Below, piece after piece: positions 42,945 to 53,557 of a stretch of DNA of 64,000 nucleotides. The stretch is from Dinghuibacter silviterrae (GTDB lineage Bacteria; Bacteroidota; Bacteroidia; Chitinophagales; Chitinophagaceae), in assembly GCF_004366355.1 (NCBI RefSeq), contig NZ_SODV01000002.1, positions 2,396,768 to 2,460,767 on the forward strand, in the 5' to 3' direction. The first letter of the stretch is position 1. Every line of letters starts with the position of its first letter. Made by a program: the position numbers and the translations under genes. A model generated the notes under the pieces. The model was not told where the DNA came from. It ran no database searches and was given only the letters and a program-made list of their open reading frames with translations.

Positions 42945-44885
42945 TTAGAGGTTGACGGATATATTATTCCTGTCAAATTTCCGTATGTCATCCAAAAACT
43001 GTTTCCAGGCGGTAAAGTCGGACACGTTGATGACGGGAGAGGCGATCTGGAGCTGTTTTGACAGGAGAACGGTGTGTCCCTTCATGAGGTAATCCGCGTG
43101 TATGGAATCCCCCTGGAACGCCGCCGTAAAGACCGGTGGAAGGTACCGGGGTTTGGCGCCGGAGGGAAGCTCCAGCGAAATCTCGTCCTTGCTCAGCAGC
43201 GTCCCGTCGATGTCGATGGGCGTCTGGCGTTCTTCGCCGGGGATAAACCGGGCGATGGAGCCGGGGAAAAAGTCAATGCCCATATAACAGGTTTTGTCTA
43301 CGTTGGTGACCTGGTTGGCCAGGACAACGTCGCCCTGGATGACGATGGGGATGTCCCGGTTCTGGAAATCGGAGGTCTTGATCCCCGTGGCTTCCGCGTT
43401 GGGGTCGCCGAGCTCGACAAGACTTTTGACAAAATCCTGTTTCTCGTCTGAGGGGATGCCGTGGTAGATGTTGTGGAAAATGTTTTTGGACTCGCCGTTA
43501 AAGGTCATGGTCACGTGGCCTACGATGGAATCGCCCACGAGGTGAAGATCGGCCTTGGTAAGGACGATGTTGCTCTCTGCGGTGGCGGAGGGCACGGTGT
43601 CCAGTTTAAAGTTGTCCCCGTTTTCGACAAGGACGGACTTGCCCTGGATGCGATAGGCATTTACGCCGAGGGGTGCGTACTTCTGGGTGCCGTCGAGAAA
43701 GTATGTTTGACCACCCATATACAACACGCATATCGCGTGGTTGGCCACGCAAAGGGACTGGACGGTCCCAAAATCGTAGGGGATGTCCCGGGTACCGATC
43801 CAGGCAAAATGGGCGTCATATCCCGCGATCTTGAGCATTTGCGTCAGCAGGTTGGCCATGCCCTTGCAATCCCCGTATTTGTTCTTATACACATCCTGCG
43901 CGGTCATGGGGACAAAACCGGCGTAGCCTTCTTCAAAGGCGACGTAGCGGATGTTGTCCTGGACCCAGTAATAGAGGGCCTTGACCTTGTCCTGGTCCGA
44001 TGTCAGGCCGGCCGTCAGCTTGTGCACCAAGGGCGTAAGCGTGGAGGTATTGTTGTCGCACTTCTTATACAGGTAATCATCCCACGCATACAGATCGGCG
44101 AGCGTCTTAAACCCGTTGTACGTCTTCTGATTGACGGTATAGGTCCGCGCGGTAACGACCAGGTGCGGGAGGAAATAAGGCCGCGCCAGGCTGGACGGCT
44201 CTTCTTTGATCCCCGGGAGGTCGGTGGCCGTGTAGGTATAGGTAATTTGATCCTTTTCGCGGCGTACGTCTTTTTTGATCTTATACCCGGCGAAGTTTTC
44301 TTCCTGGATGTCCAGTTTCAGCCAGGAAGGTACCGTGAAGCTGATGCTGTGTTCCTTTACGGGATAACCGGAGTGGAAAAAGAAGCGGGTGAGGTATTTG
44401 ACGTCGCTGTATTCAAGGGCATAGTGAAACCGGCAGCGCTGACCGGAGCCGTCCGCCTCGAAGCCGTAAAACTCGCCATAGTTGTCGTCTAAGTAGATGT
44501 CGTCACCGGAGAGGGACATCTTCACCGGCTGGTAGCGCTGGTTGCGGAAGTTGTTCCCGTACCAGATCTGGAAGTCGTAGTCCTTGACCCTAACGAACTG
44601 GTTGTAGTAGATGAGGTGCCCCATGTCCACCTTGTTGGTGATCGAGGCCAGGTCGACTTCTCCCTTTTCCAGGGCGGTCACGACAGGGGTTCCCTGGACG
44701 CCTTTGGCGGTGGAAAAAGTAATGGATTGGGTGATGAGGGAGGCGCCGAATTTGGCTTTTTTGCTCAACTTTTTCAAGGCTGCAGCTTGTGCAAAACCTT
44801 GAGCATCAGGAGTTTGATTTTGAGCAATCGTGCGAACAAAAAGCAGGGCGCAGACAGCGAGCGTAAGCAGCTTTTTCATGAGCAT
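42945..44885 (-). CDS. DUF3857/transglutaminase-like exported protein
   Basis: The 646-residue protein has a signal peptide (MKKLLTLAVCALLFVRTIAQ from the third codon, ATG 44879, which may be the true start). The DUF3857 domain (residues ~60-250) is followed by a transglutaminase core with Cys in KYGDCKGMANLL and His in ANHAICVLYM, then a C-terminal DUF2569-like beta domain. Such proteins are common in Bacteroidota and have no established substrate; protease-like or crosslinking activity in the periplasm is possible. It leads a run with the degenerate paralogue and the S51 peptidase. Confidence 0.82.
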   Translation of the reverse strand: MLMKKLLTLAVCALLFVRTIAQNQTPDAQGFAQAAALKKLSKKAKFGASLITQSITFSTAKGVQGTPVVTALEKGEVDLASITNKVDMGHLIYYNQFVRVKDYDFQIWYGNNFRNQRYQPVKMSLSGDDIYLDDNYGEFYGFEADGSGQRCRFHYALEYSDVKYLTRFFFHSGYPVKEHSISFTVPSWLKLDIQEENFAGYKIKKDVRREKDQITYTYTATDLPGIKEEPSSLARPYFLPHLVVTARTYTVNQKTYNGFKTLADLYAWDDYLYKKCDNNTSTLTPLVHKLTAGLTSDQDKVKALYYWVQDNIRYVAFEEGYAGFVPMTAQDVYKNKYGDCKGMANLLTQMLKIAGYDAHFAWIGTRDIPYDFGTVQSLCVANHAICVLYMGGQTYFLDGTQKYAPLGVNAYRIQGKSVLVENGDNFKLDTVPSATAESNIVLTKADLHLVGDSIVGHVTMTFNGESKNIFHNIYHGIPSDEKQDFVKSLVELGDPNAEATGIKTSDFQNRDIPIVIQGDVVLANQVTNVDKTCYMGIDFFPGSIARFIPGEERQTPIDIDGTLLSKDEISLELPSGAKPRYLPPVFTAAFQGDSIHADYLMKGHTVLLSKQLQIASPVINVSDFTAWKQFLDDIRKFDRNNISVNL

Positions 44886-44900
44886 CTGGATATTGGCTCA

Positions 44901-46082
44901 CTAAGATACACTTTCCACCGGAATTTCCCGGTGCAAGGTGGGTAAACCTACGACAAAAGTGGCGCCTTTGCCCGGTTCGCTGTAGGCGTCGATGCGTCCC
45001 CCGTGTTTTTCCGCGATCTTTTTGCAGATGGCCAGGCCGATCCCCGTCCCCTCGAACTGGTCATAGCTGTGGAGACGGCTAAACAGGGAAAAGATCTTGT
45101 CGGCGTATTTCTGCTCGAAACCGATCCCATTGTCCTGGACACAGACCTCGCAGACATCCCCGTCTATGCGGGCAAAGACCCGGATAAAAGGGGGCGGATC
45201 GTCCCGGCTGAACTTGAGGGCGTTGATGAGCAGGTTTTGAAAAAGCTGGCGGATCTGGGTCGGTATCACTTTCAGGATGGGCAGGGGGGCCACGGTAACG
45301 GTGGCGTTCTTTTGCTCGATCGAGACCTCAAGGTCGCTGACGAGCCCCTCCACCAGGTTCGTGAGGTCGGTCTCTTCAAAGACGTTGGAGTCCGCCGCGG
45401 AGCGCGAAAACTCCAGGATATTTTTGATCAGGACCTGCATCCGGGAGGCGGCCCGGGTAATCTTGTCGATATACCCCTTGCCTTCGGTGTCCAGTTCCCG
45501 GGTCCGGGAGACCAGGCGTTCGCTGAAGAGCATGATCTTCCGCAGGGGTTCCTGGAGGTCGTGGCTGGCGGCGTACGCAAAGCGCTCCAATTCCTCGTTG
45601 GTCACCCGGAGCTGGTGGATGTTCTCCGTCAATTGCTGGTTGAGCTGGATAAGGTGTTGCTCCTGTTGACGAAGCAGGTGGTTTTTCCGGTACAGGTCCA
45701 CAAAAACGCTGACCTTGGTGCGCAGCAGGTCCGGGTTGATGGGTTTTTTGATATAGTCGACGCCCCCCATGCGGTACCCTGTAAACATGGTCTCATCAGG
45801 GTAGTCGTTGGCCGTGATAAAGATGATAGGGATATGCCGGAGCACTTCCCTTTGATAGATCAGGGTAGCGGTCTCGAAGCCGTTCAGCTCGGGCATCTGC
45901 ACGTCCATGAGGATCAACGTGAAGTCCACCTCTTTCAATAGGATACGAAGGGCGGCCCGCCCGCTTCTGGCCTTATAGAGGTTATATCCGTCGGGTTCGA
46001 GGATCGCCTCTATGGCAAAAAGATTGTCTTCGCGGTCGTCAACGAGGAGCAGTTTGATGTCGGGTTTTACTTGTACAGCCAT
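44901..46082 (-). CDS. Receiver-histidine kinase hybrid (cytoplasmic)
   Basis: The 393-residue product from ATG 46082 begins with a receiver domain (LLLVDDREDN, phospho-acceptor Asp60 in LILMDVQMPELNGF, then FITAND). A short coiled coil (LLRQQEQHLIQLNQQLTENIHQL) follows, then a HisKA domain with the His in AASHDLQEPLRK, and an HATPase with the GTGIGLAICKKIAEKHGG box. There is no membrane segment. The receiver-first order suggests it takes phosphate from the upstream giant kinase and relays or tunes it. Its start lies within the end of that gene with a 16-base overlap; the in-frame start at 46157 would overlap by 91 bases and lacks support. Confidence 0.85.
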   Translation of the reverse strand: MAVQVKPDIKLLLVDDREDNLFAIEAILEPDGYNLYKARSGRAALRILLKEVDFTLILMDVQMPELNGFETATLIYQREVLRHIPIIFITANDYPDETMFTGYRMGGVDYIKKPINPDLLRTKVSVFVDLYRKNHLLRQQEQHLIQLNQQLTENIHQLRVTNEELERFAYAASHDLQEPLRKIMLFSERLVSRTRELDTEGKGYIDKITRAASRMQVLIKNILEFSRSAADSNVFEETDLTNLVEGLVSDLEVSIEQKNATVTVAPLPILKVIPTQIRQLFQNLLINALKFSRDDPPPFIRVFARIDGDVCEVCVQDNGIGFEQKYADKIFSLFSRLHSYDQFEGTGIGLAICKKIAEKHGGRIDAYSEPGKGATFVVGLPTLHREIPVESVS

Positions 46083-49000
46083 ATCCGCATCAAAGATAAC
46101 AGTTGGTCTATTTTTACGGGCTTGGTAATATAATCGGAGGCGCCGGCTTCCAAACATTTTTCCCGGTCCCCTTTCATGGCCTTGGCGGTGACGGCAATGA
46201 TGGGTAAGTGGGCGTTTTTGTGCTCCCGGCGGATTTTCTGGGTCGTCTCGTATCCATCCATTTCCGGCATCATAATGTCCATCAGGACCATGTCGATGCC
46301 GGGTTCTTCCTCCAGGATCTGGATGGCGTCCTGGCCGCTTTCAGCGGTGATTGTGTTGATGTTGTATTTTTCAAAGGCCGTGGTCAGGGCAAACAGGTTC
46401 CGGACGTCATCGTCCACGACCAGCACTTTTTTACCCGAGAGGATTTCCTCCTTTAGCCGCAGGTTCTCGATGATCCGTTTCTTTTCAGGGGGGAGGCCCT
46501 TGTGGTTGATGTGGAGCTGGGTAACGACCTCCTCCAGGAGGAGCTCCAGGGACTGGACGTTTTTGAGCAGGACGTTGTTGGCGTATTTTTTCAAAAGGCT
46601 TTTTTCCCGGGGGGTAAAGTCCCGGGCGGAATAGATCGTCAGCGGCATGATCTTGGCCCCGCGGAGCGCGTGTATTTCCGTGACCAGGTCGAGACCGTTC
46701 ATGTCGGGGACACCATAGTCCACGCTGATCCCGTCGTAAGGATGGAACCGGATATGCTCCAGGGCCTCCTGTCCGGTGGCTGCCAGCGTAAGGTGCACCT
46801 GGTCGCCTAAGTCGAGCATTTTGGCGATCTGGGAAGAATCCAGCTCGTTGTCCTCGATGATGAGCAGCTCCCTGGTACGGTTGGGGTCGAAACCGGCAAT
46901 GTCGTCCATCAACTGGCCAAGGGCGTCCGCGTCCAGGGGTTTGAGGTGGAAGCTGCGCGCACCCCGGTTCATGGCCAGGGCCCGGTTTTCTTCCCCGCTG
47001 ATCAGGTGGATGGGGATGTGGCGGAAGTTCAGGTCGTTTTTAAACAGGTCGAGGATGCGCCAGCCGCTGGCGTCGGGCAGCTTGACGTCAAGGGTGACCG
47101 CCACCGGCATAAACTTGTTGGCCAGGTCGAAGACCTCCCCGTAATGCGTCGCGACGACGCCCTTCAGGTCTTTTTCGTGCACCTTGTCCATCATGATGCG
47201 GGCAAAACGGAGGTCGTCTTCGACGATCAACACTACTTTTTCCCCAAAAGAAATACTGTTGCGGTCGTCGCCCGTATCGTTGATGATTTCGCTGACGGCT
47301 TCCAGGTCCCGCTCGGGGAGTTTGACCGTTTGTACCACCTTATCCTGGTCAAGGGCATACTCGCTGATGACCAGGCTGGTTTGTTTTTCCTTTTTGAAAA
47401 GGGCGGGATTGTAGTCGGCGGGCAGGTAAAGGGTAAAGGTACTCCCCCGCCCTACCTCGCTGTCCAGGTCGATGACACCGCCTAAAAGGTCGGCCAGGCC
47501 GCGGCTGATGGACAGCCCCAGACCGGTCCCGCCGTATTTGCGGCTGGTGGACCCTTCGGCCTGCTGGAAGGCTTCGAAGATGATGTTTTGTTTCTCCTTC
47601 TGGATGCCGATCCCCGTGTCCCGGATCTCAAAGCCGACGACCCGGGGCGCCAGGTCGAGGGCTTGCAGGCTCGACTTCCAGTCCCCCTTCCGGGCCTCGA
47701 AGATGCGCAGGCGCACTTCCCCCTTTTCCGTAAACTTAAACGCGTTGGAGAGCAGGTTTTTGAGGATCTGGTTGAGGCGCTGGATGTCCGTCCGTATGTT
47801 CCCCGGCAGTTCCCGGTCCATGTCGATGACAAACCGGAGGTTTTTGCTTTCCGATATGTGTTTGAAGGTCGTTTCGACAAAGGATGTGATCTCGCCAAGC
47901 GCCACCGGGCTAAAGTCGGCGGAGATATACCCGGATTCGATCTTGGAAAGGTCGAGGATGTCGTTGATGAGCTGGATCAGGTCGTCCCCGCAACTATGGA
48001 TGGTCTTGGCGTACCGGACCTGTTTCTCGGTCAGGTTGCCGTCCGCATTTTCAAAAAGCTGCTGGGCCAGGATGAGCAGGGAGTTGAGCGGGGTCCGCAG
48101 CTCGTGGGACATGTTCGCCAGGAACTCGGATTTGTATTTGGAGGTCAGGGTCAGCTGTTCCGCTTTTTCTTCGAGGGAGCGGCGGGCCTCTTCGACTTCC
48201 TTGTTTTTGTTTTCTACTTCCTCCTTTTGCTTGACCAGGAGGTGGGCCTTGTCCTGGAGCTCTTCGTTGGCGCGTCTCAGTTCGTCGGCCAGCGACGTGG
48301 ATTGTTCCAGCAGGTGTTCCGTCCGCGAGTTGGTCTCGATGGTATTGAGCACGATCCCGATGGACTCCGTCAGTTGTCCGAGGAAGTCGAGGTGGGTTTC
48401 GTTAAACGGCTCGAAGGAGGCCAGCTCGATGACCGCCTTGATTTCCTTTTCGAAGAGCACGGGCAATACGATCAGGTTGATCGGGGTGGATTCGCCCAGA
48501 CCGGACCCGATGCGGATATAGTCCTTGGGGACGTTGGTCAGCAGGATGCGTTGTTTTTCCATGGCCACCTGGCCGACCAGTCCTTCGCCCAACCCAAACT
48601 GCCGGTCGAGGCTGAGCTCCTGCTGGTGCGCATACGTTGCGAACAGCCGCAGGTGCGGGGTCTCGTCCTGTTCGAGGATATAGAACATGCCCCGCTGGGC
48701 GTTGACCACGCGCGCCAGTTCGGACAGGATGCGCCGGGTCACGGTGTTGAGGTCCTTCTGCCCCTGGAGCATCTGGGTGAACTTCGCCAGGTTGGACTTC
48801 AGCCAGTCCTGCTCCTGGTTCCGCAAGGTGGTTTCCTTCAGGTTGGCGATCATCTGGTTGATCGTGTCCTTGAGTTCTTCCACCTCCCCTTTGGCCGCCA
48901 CGCGGATCGTGCGGGTAAGGTCCCCTTTGGTCACCGCGGAGGCCACTTCCGAAATCGCACGCACCTGGGTGGTAAGGTTGGCCGCGAGCTGGTTGACGTT

Positions 49001-51787
49001 TTCCGTGAGGTTCTTCCAGATACCGGAAGCCCCGGGTACGTTGGCCTGGCCGCCGAGTTTTCCGTCCACACCTACTTCCCGGGCCACGGTCGTCACCTGG
49101 TCGGCAAACACCGCCAGGGTGTCGATCATCTCGTTGATGGTATCGGTGAGCTGGGCCACCTCTCCGCGGGAGCTGATGGACAGCTTTTGTTTCAGGTTCC
49201 CCGTGGCCACGGAGGTCACGACCTTGGCGATCCCGCGCACCTGGCTGGTGAGGTTGGAGGCCATCATGTTGACCGAGTCGGTCAGGTCTTTCCAGGTACC
49301 GGCCACGCCCTTGACCTCGGCCTGGCCGCCCAGCTTGCCCTCGGTACCCACCTCACGGGCTACGCGCGTGACCTCGAAGGCAAAGGAGTTGAGCTGGTCC
49401 ACCATCGTATTGATCGTATTCTTCAGGTCGAAGATTTCCCCCTTGACGTCGATGGTGACCTTTTTGGAAAGGTCACCCGAGGCCACCGCCTTGGTCACTT
49501 CGGCGATGTTGCGCACCTGGCTGGTCAGGTTCCCCGTCATCTGGTTGACCGAGTCGGTCAGGTCCTTCCAGGTACCGGCGACACCCGGCACAAAGGCCTG
49601 TCCGCCCAGCTTCCCGTCCGTTCCCACTTCGCGGGCGACGCGGGTCACCTCGGAGGCAAAGGCCCTGAGCTGGTCCACCATCGTATTGAGCGTTTCTTTC
49701 AACTGCAGGATTTCCCCGCGGACGTCCACCGTGATCTTCCGGGACATATCCCCATTGGCCACGGCGATGGCGACATCGGCGATGTTGCGCACCTGGTCGG
49801 TCAGGTTCCCCGCCATCTGGTTGACCGAGTCGGTGAGGTCCTTCCAGGTCCCGGCCACCCCGGGTACGTGCGCCTGGCCCCCGAGCTTTCCTTCGGTCCC
49901 TACTTCGCGGGCGACACGGGTGACTTCCGAGGCAAACCCGCGGAGCTGTTCCACCATGGTGTTGATGGTGTTTTTCAGCTCCAGGATTTCCCCCTTGACG
50001 TCCACCTCGATCTTACGGGAAAGGTCGCCATTGGCCACCGCCGTCGTGACTTCGGCGATGTTGCGCACCTGGTCGGTGAGGTTCCCCGCCATGATGTTGA
50101 CCGAGTCGGTGAGGTCCTTCCAGGTACCGCCGACGCCGGGTACGTTGGCCTGGCCACCCAGCCGTCCTTCCGACCCTACTTCCCTCGCCACGCGCGTGAC
50201 TTCCGAGCCAAAGGAATTGAGCTGGTCCACCATCGTATTGATGGTATTCTTCAGTTCCAGGATTTCCCCTTTGACGTCCACGGTGATCTTACGCGACAGG
50301 TCTCCTTTTGCCACGGCGGTGGTCACTTCGGCGATGTTGCGCACCTGGGCTGTCAGGTTGGACGCCATCTGGTTCACGCTTTCGGTCAGGTCCTTCCAGG
50401 TCCCGCCCACGCCACGCACCTTGGCCTGGCCGCCCAGCTTCCCGTCCGTCCCTACTTCGAGGGCCACGCGCGTAACCTCGGAGGCAAAGGAGTTGAGCTG
50501 GTCCACCATGGTATTGATGGTATTTTTCAGTTCCAGGATTTCGCCTTCCACGTTGACCGTGATCTTGCGGGAAAGGTCGCCCCGGGCCACGGCGGTAGTG
50601 ACTTCGGCGATGTTGCGTACCTGGGCGGTCAGGTTGGACGCCATCTGGTTCACGCTTTCGGTCAGGTCTTTCCATACACCGCCCACGCCGGTGACCTTGG
50701 CCTGTCCGCCCAGTTTCCCTTCCGAGCCCACTTCCGTGGCCACGCGGGTGACTTCCGAGGAAAAAGAATTGAGCTGATCCACCATCGTGTTGATGGTATC
50801 CTTGAGTTCGAGAATTTCCCCCTTCACGTCCACGGTGATCTTGCGGGAAAGGTCGCCCCGGGCCACCGCGGTGGTGACTTCGGCGATGTTGCGTACCTGG
50901 GCCGTCAGGTTCCCCGCCATGATGTTGACGGAGTCCGTAAGGTCCTTCCAGGTCCCGCCCACCCCGGGTACGTTGGCCTGGCCGCCCAGCCGTCCTTCCG
51001 ACCCTACTTCGCGGGCCACCCGTGTCACTTCCGAGGAGAAGGAATTGAGCTGGTCCACCATCGTGTTGATGGTGTTTTTCAGCTCCAGGATTTCCCCCTT
51101 TACGTCCACGGTGATCTTTTTGGAAAGGTCGCCTTTGGCGACCGCGGTCGTGACCTCGGCGATGTTGCGCACCTGGGCCGTCAGGTTCCCCGCCATCAGG
51201 TTGACGGAATCGGTCAGGTCCTTCCAAACACCGCCCACGCCGTCCACCGTCGCCTGGCCCCCGAGCTTGCCCTCCGAGCCCACTTCCCTGGCCACGCGCG
51301 TCACCTCCCGGCTAAACAGGTTGAGCTGTTTCACCATGTCGTTCACCTCCCGGGCGATCCGGGAAAACTCCCCTTGCAGGACGTGGTCCCCGATTTCCAG
51401 GGGCATTTGCTGACCAAGGTCGCCTTTTGCCACGGAGCTGATGACGCCCGCAATTTCGATCGTGGGATGGACCAGGTCCGAAATCAGCGTATTAAGCGAG
51501 TCCACGCCCTGCCGCCAGGAACCTTTGGAATACGGGACATCGATGCGGTGGGTGAGCTTCCCTTCCTTACCGATGGTATTGCTCGCTTTCATGAACTCCT
51601 CGGTCATCCGCTCGTTCATCTCGATGATGTCGTTGAGCGCGTCGTAAATCTTGCCCCGGGTACCCACCTCGTCGATGGGCATACGGGCCTGGAAGTTGCC
51701 GTTGCGGACTTCCAGGAGTACGCGGAGGAGTTCTTTGTCCAGGTCTTGGGGTTGGTCGACGTAGGTGGGTGCGTTGGTCAGGCTCAT
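46067..51787 (-). CDS. Soluble poly-HAMP hybrid histidine kinase with three receivers
   Basis: The 1906-residue cytoplasmic sensor kinase has no membrane segment. After a HAMP-like start (residues 1-168) come nine near-identical 92-residue HAMP units (169-984), a GAF domain (~1015-1165), a coiled coil, a HisKA domain with His1228 in [11 protein letters not shown], and an HATPase with [14 protein letters not shown]. Three receivers follow: [23 protein letters not shown] and [11 protein letters not shown] with Asp1837. The layout parallels fungal group III (Nik1-type) osmosensing kinases and related bacterial proteins. It is the first gene of a pair with the smaller receiver-kinase. The signal sensed is unknown. 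Confidence 0.9.
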   Translation of the reverse strand: MSLTNAPTYVDQPQDLDKELLRVLLEVRNGNFQARMPIDEVGTRGKIYDALNDIIEMNERMTEEFMKASNTIGKEGKLTHRIDVPYSKGSWRQGVDSLNTLISDLVHPTIEIAGVISSVAKGDLGQQMPLEIGDHVLQGEFSRIAREVNDMVKQLNLFSREVTRVAREVGSEGKLGGQATVDGVGGVWKDLTDSVNLMAGNLTAQVRNIAEVTTAVAKGDLSKKITVDVKGEILELKNTINTMVDQLNSFSSEVTRVAREVGSEGRLGGQANVPGVGGTWKDLTDSVNIMAGNLTAQVRNIAEVTTAVARGDLSRKITVDVKGEILELKDTINTMVDQLNSFSSEVTRVATEVGSEGKLGGQAKVTGVGGVWKDLTESVNQMASNLTAQVRNIAEVTTAVARGDLSRKITVNVEGEILELKNTINTMVDQLNSFASEVTRVALEVGTDGKLGGQAKVRGVGGTWKDLTESVNQMASNLTAQVRNIAEVTTAVAKGDLSRKITVDVKGEILELKNTINTMVDQLNSFGSEVTRVAREVGSEGRLGGQANVPGVGGTWKDLTDSVNIMAGNLTDQVRNIAEVTTAVANGDLSRKIEVDVKGEILELKNTINTMVEQLRGFASEVTRVAREVGTEGKLGGQAHVPGVAGTWKDLTDSVNQMAGNLTDQVRNIADVAIAVANGDMSRKITVDVRGEILQLKETLNTMVDQLRAFASEVTRVAREVGTDGKLGGQAFVPGVAGTWKDLTDSVNQMTGNLTSQVRNIAEVTKAVASGDLSKKVTIDVKGEIFDLKNTINTMVDQLNSFAFEVTRVAREVGTEGKLGGQAEVKGVAGTWKDLTDSVNMMASNLTSQVRGIAKVVTSVATGNLKQKLSISSRGEVAQLTDTINEMIDTLAVFADQVTTVAREVGVDGKLGGQANVPGASGIWKNLTENVNQLAANLTTQVRAISEVASAVTKGDLTRTIRVAAKGEVEELKDTINQMIANLKETTLRNQEQDWLKSNLAKFTQMLQGQKDLNTVTRRILSELARVVNAQRGMFYILEQDETPHLRLFATYAHQQELSLDRQFGLGEGLVGQVAMEKQRILLTNVPKDYIRIGSGLGESTPINLIVLPVLFEKEIKAVIELASFEPFNETHLDFLGQLTESIGIVLNTIETNSRTEHLLEQSTSLADELRRANEELQDKAHLLVKQKEEVENKNKEVEEARRSLEEKAEQLTLTSKYKSEFLANMSHELRTPLNSLLILAQQLFENADGNLTEKQVRYAKTIHSCGDDLIQLINDILDLSKIESGYISADFSPVALGEITSFVETTFKHISESKNLRFVIDMDRELPGNIRTDIQRLNQILKNLLSNAFKFTEKGEVRLRIFEARKGDWKSSLQALDLAPRVVGFEIRDTGIGIQKEKQNIIFEAFQQAEGSTSRKYGGTGLGLSISRGLADLLGGVIDLDSEVGRGSTFTLYLPADYNPALFKKEKQTSLVISEYALDQDKVVQTVKLPERDLEAVSEIINDTGDDRNSISFGEKVVLIVEDDLRFARIMMDKVHEKDLKGVVATHYGEVFDLANKFMPVAVTLDVKLPDASGWRILDLFKNDLNFRHIPIHLISGEENRALAMNRGARSFHLKPLDADALGQLMDDIAGFDPNRTRELLIIEDNELDSSQIAKMLDLGDQVHLTLAATGQEALEHIRFHPYDGISVDYGVPDMNGLDLVTEIHALRGAKIMPLTIYSARDFTPREKSLLKKYANNVLLKNVQSLELLLEEVVTQLHINHKGLPPEKKRIIENLRLKEEILSGKKVLVVDDDVRNLFALTTAFEKYNINTITAESGQDAIQILEEEPGIDMVLMDIMMPEMDGYETTQKIRREHKNAHLPIIAVTAKAMKGDREKCLEAGASDYITKPVKIDQLLSLMRIWLYK
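48836..51283 (-). repeat. Tandem array of nine 276-base HAMP-encoding repeats
   Basis: Each unit encodes 92 residues beginning V-G-(S/T)-(E/D)-G-(K/R)-L-G-G-Q and ending EVTRVARE. Landmarks such as the segment encoding WKDLTDSVN recur every 276 bases, for example near 49565, 49841, 50117 and 50393. Units 2 and 5 are almost identical in protein; unit 9 is the most diverged. The array lies wholly within the giant kinase gene and is in frame. Confidence 0.92.
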
Positions 51788-51829
51788 AAACTATGAGCGC
51801 ATCAAAGGCTGTGCCGCTGTCGAGGCGAC

Positions 51830-53527
51830 TTAAAAGTCGAATTCCCTACGCCCAATATTCATCCGGAAGCCTACGGAATAGAAGGTCACCCCCGCATTCG
51901 GCTGTCCCTGGACGTTGTAGGTCCGGTGGGTGCCGCCGACCTCGATATAGGCGTTGTCGAAGAGCTCCCAGGAGATGTTCAGCCCCAGGGTCGTGCTGTG
52001 GACCGGGATACCGGTTCCGATGTGCCAGCCATAGTCGCGCGGACGGGTATTGTAGGTGTCGAACAGGTTGTTGCCCATATTGTATCCTGCGGAGTCAAGC
52101 CCCTGAAGGTACTGGATGATCTTGCCGGACACGTATAACCGGGGGATCGGCTGGTACCGCGCCAGGGCCACGAATTCCCGGATGTTGGCGCCGTTCGGGT
52201 GCGCCAGGGGCTGGTTGTAGTGGGTAAAGTTGGTCGTGCTGTCGAAGTTCATGTAGGTAAACGGCCGGATCAGGTTAACCTCGCCCTGGAGGTCCAGGTT
52301 CTTGATGCCAAGGGCGTCGATGTACTTGATCCCGCCTTGCAACGCCTGTTTGTTGGTAAAGCTCCCATCGCTGTAGTGCAAGAGCTCGTGGATCTGGAAT
52401 TCGTCAAAGAGAAGGGTGCCGTAGAGCTGGACGTGATGGCCGATGTTGGATTTGGCGTCAAAGGCAATGTTCGCTTTCCCCGACGTGCCCAGGTTGGACT
52501 CCGTCGCCCGGTAAAAGATGACCGGGTTCAGGTAGCTCAGTTGGAGACCGTACGCCCCGCTTTCCATGATGTTTTCGTACAAGCCGATGTTCAGCCACTT
52601 CGCCAGCTGGGCGGAGAGGTGGTGGATCGACATGTAGTTTTTGGGTTTCATGTCCCGGCCCACCTGGGGTACGGATTGCATCGTCTGGGCGATGATCATT
52701 TCGTAGTCGATCTTCCAGATCCGTGTATTGAGCCGGAGGAAAACGTAGTCGTTCGCAAAGTCGCTCAGCTCCAGGCTCCGGAACCCGTTCCCGATAAAGA
52801 GTTTGTCGTAGGCATACTGTACGTGGATGACTTTGATCAGGTCAAAGCTCACGCCCCCCCGGAAGTCGAAATAGTCATACCCGTTCGTCCCGTAGGGTTT
52901 GTAAAAGCCCACCCCAGGCACGGCGTTGTGGGCCGAGACCCACTGGCGGACGTAGAGCGGATCCCTTTCCTGGTTGTCGGAAATGTAGGTATAAAAACCA
53001 ACTTTTTTGGCCAGCATCCCCCGGACATACAACCCCCGGGTGTTTAGGTAGGTCGACCCGGTACCGTCGTTGGCGTGCCCGGTCTGGAGGTTCAACACCG
53101 GATCCACCCGCATGGTGAAATCCTTGGTGTCGACCGCGTATAAATGGGAAGGCGTTTCGTAAAAAGTCTTGAGGATGGGGTGTTTCAGCCGGAAGGAGTC
53201 CAGGTAGCGGGCCGGGGCATATTCGTTGTTTTCCATGAGAAAACAGCGGATGTCATAACGGTCCACCGCCGACAACTTGATGGGGAGCTGACCCGCAGCG
53301 TCCAGGGAGTCGATGTACGCGATGCGTTCGGTAAAGGTTTTCCGGTTAAACGGTTTTACCGTGGAAAAAGCCAGGGTACTGTCGTTGCGGAGCTTGATGT
53401 CCAGCCGGTCCATAAGGGTGTAATCCTTCGTGTGAAGGGTCAGGTTATCGGATTGGGCCCGGACTTGGATAGCAAAGGGCAACAACAGGATAAGGGCACA
53501 TAAGCAACGATAGGCGCAACGACTCAT
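51830..53527 (-). CDS. RemB/Wzi-like outer-membrane beta-barrel protein
   Basis: The 565-residue protein has a signal peptide (to about residue 25) and many amphipathic beta strands ending SVGFRMNIGRREFDF, with a terminal aromatic residue as in outer-membrane barrels. Segments such as KYIDALGIKNLDLQGEVNLIRPFTY and HYNQPLAHPNGANIREF match the gliding-motility RemB / capsule-assembly Wzi-like family of Bacteroidota as I recall it. It may bind or organise surface polysaccharide; the role in motility is unproven here. It lies 42 bases upstream of the giant kinase gene on the same strand. Confidence 0.7.
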   Translation of the reverse strand: MSRCAYRCLCALILLLPFAIQVRAQSDNLTLHTKDYTLMDRLDIKLRNDSTLAFSTVKPFNRKTFTERIAYIDSLDAAGQLPIKLSAVDRYDIRCFLMENNEYAPARYLDSFRLKHPILKTFYETPSHLYAVDTKDFTMRVDPVLNLQTGHANDGTGSTYLNTRGLYVRGMLAKKVGFYTYISDNQERDPLYVRQWVSAHNAVPGVGFYKPYGTNGYDYFDFRGGVSFDLIKVIHVQYAYDKLFIGNGFRSLELSDFANDYVFLRLNTRIWKIDYEMIIAQTMQSVPQVGRDMKPKNYMSIHHLSAQLAKWLNIGLYENIMESGAYGLQLSYLNPVIFYRATESNLGTSGKANIAFDAKSNIGHHVQLYGTLLFDEFQIHELLHYSDGSFTNKQALQGGIKYIDALGIKNLDLQGEVNLIRPFTYMNFDSTTNFTHYNQPLAHPNGANIREFVALARYQPIPRLYVSGKIIQYLQGLDSAGYNMGNNLFDTYNTRPRDYGWHIGTGIPVHSTTLGLNISWELFDNAYIEVGGTHRTYNVQGQPNAGVTFYSVGFRMNIGRREFDF

Positions 53528-53557
53528 AAAAGTAATTCGCGTAAAAATATGGCTTTT

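Noticed and set aside
48836-51283. Regular repeats as a possible CRISPR or satellite array
   Set aside because: The 276-base units have no spacers and encode HAMP domains in one frame.
47588-51796. Open frame of about 1400 codons on the plus strand
   Set aside because: It is antisense to the poly-HAMP kinase. Its length comes from the repeated, GC-rich codon pattern of the real gene; its protein has no recognisable domain.
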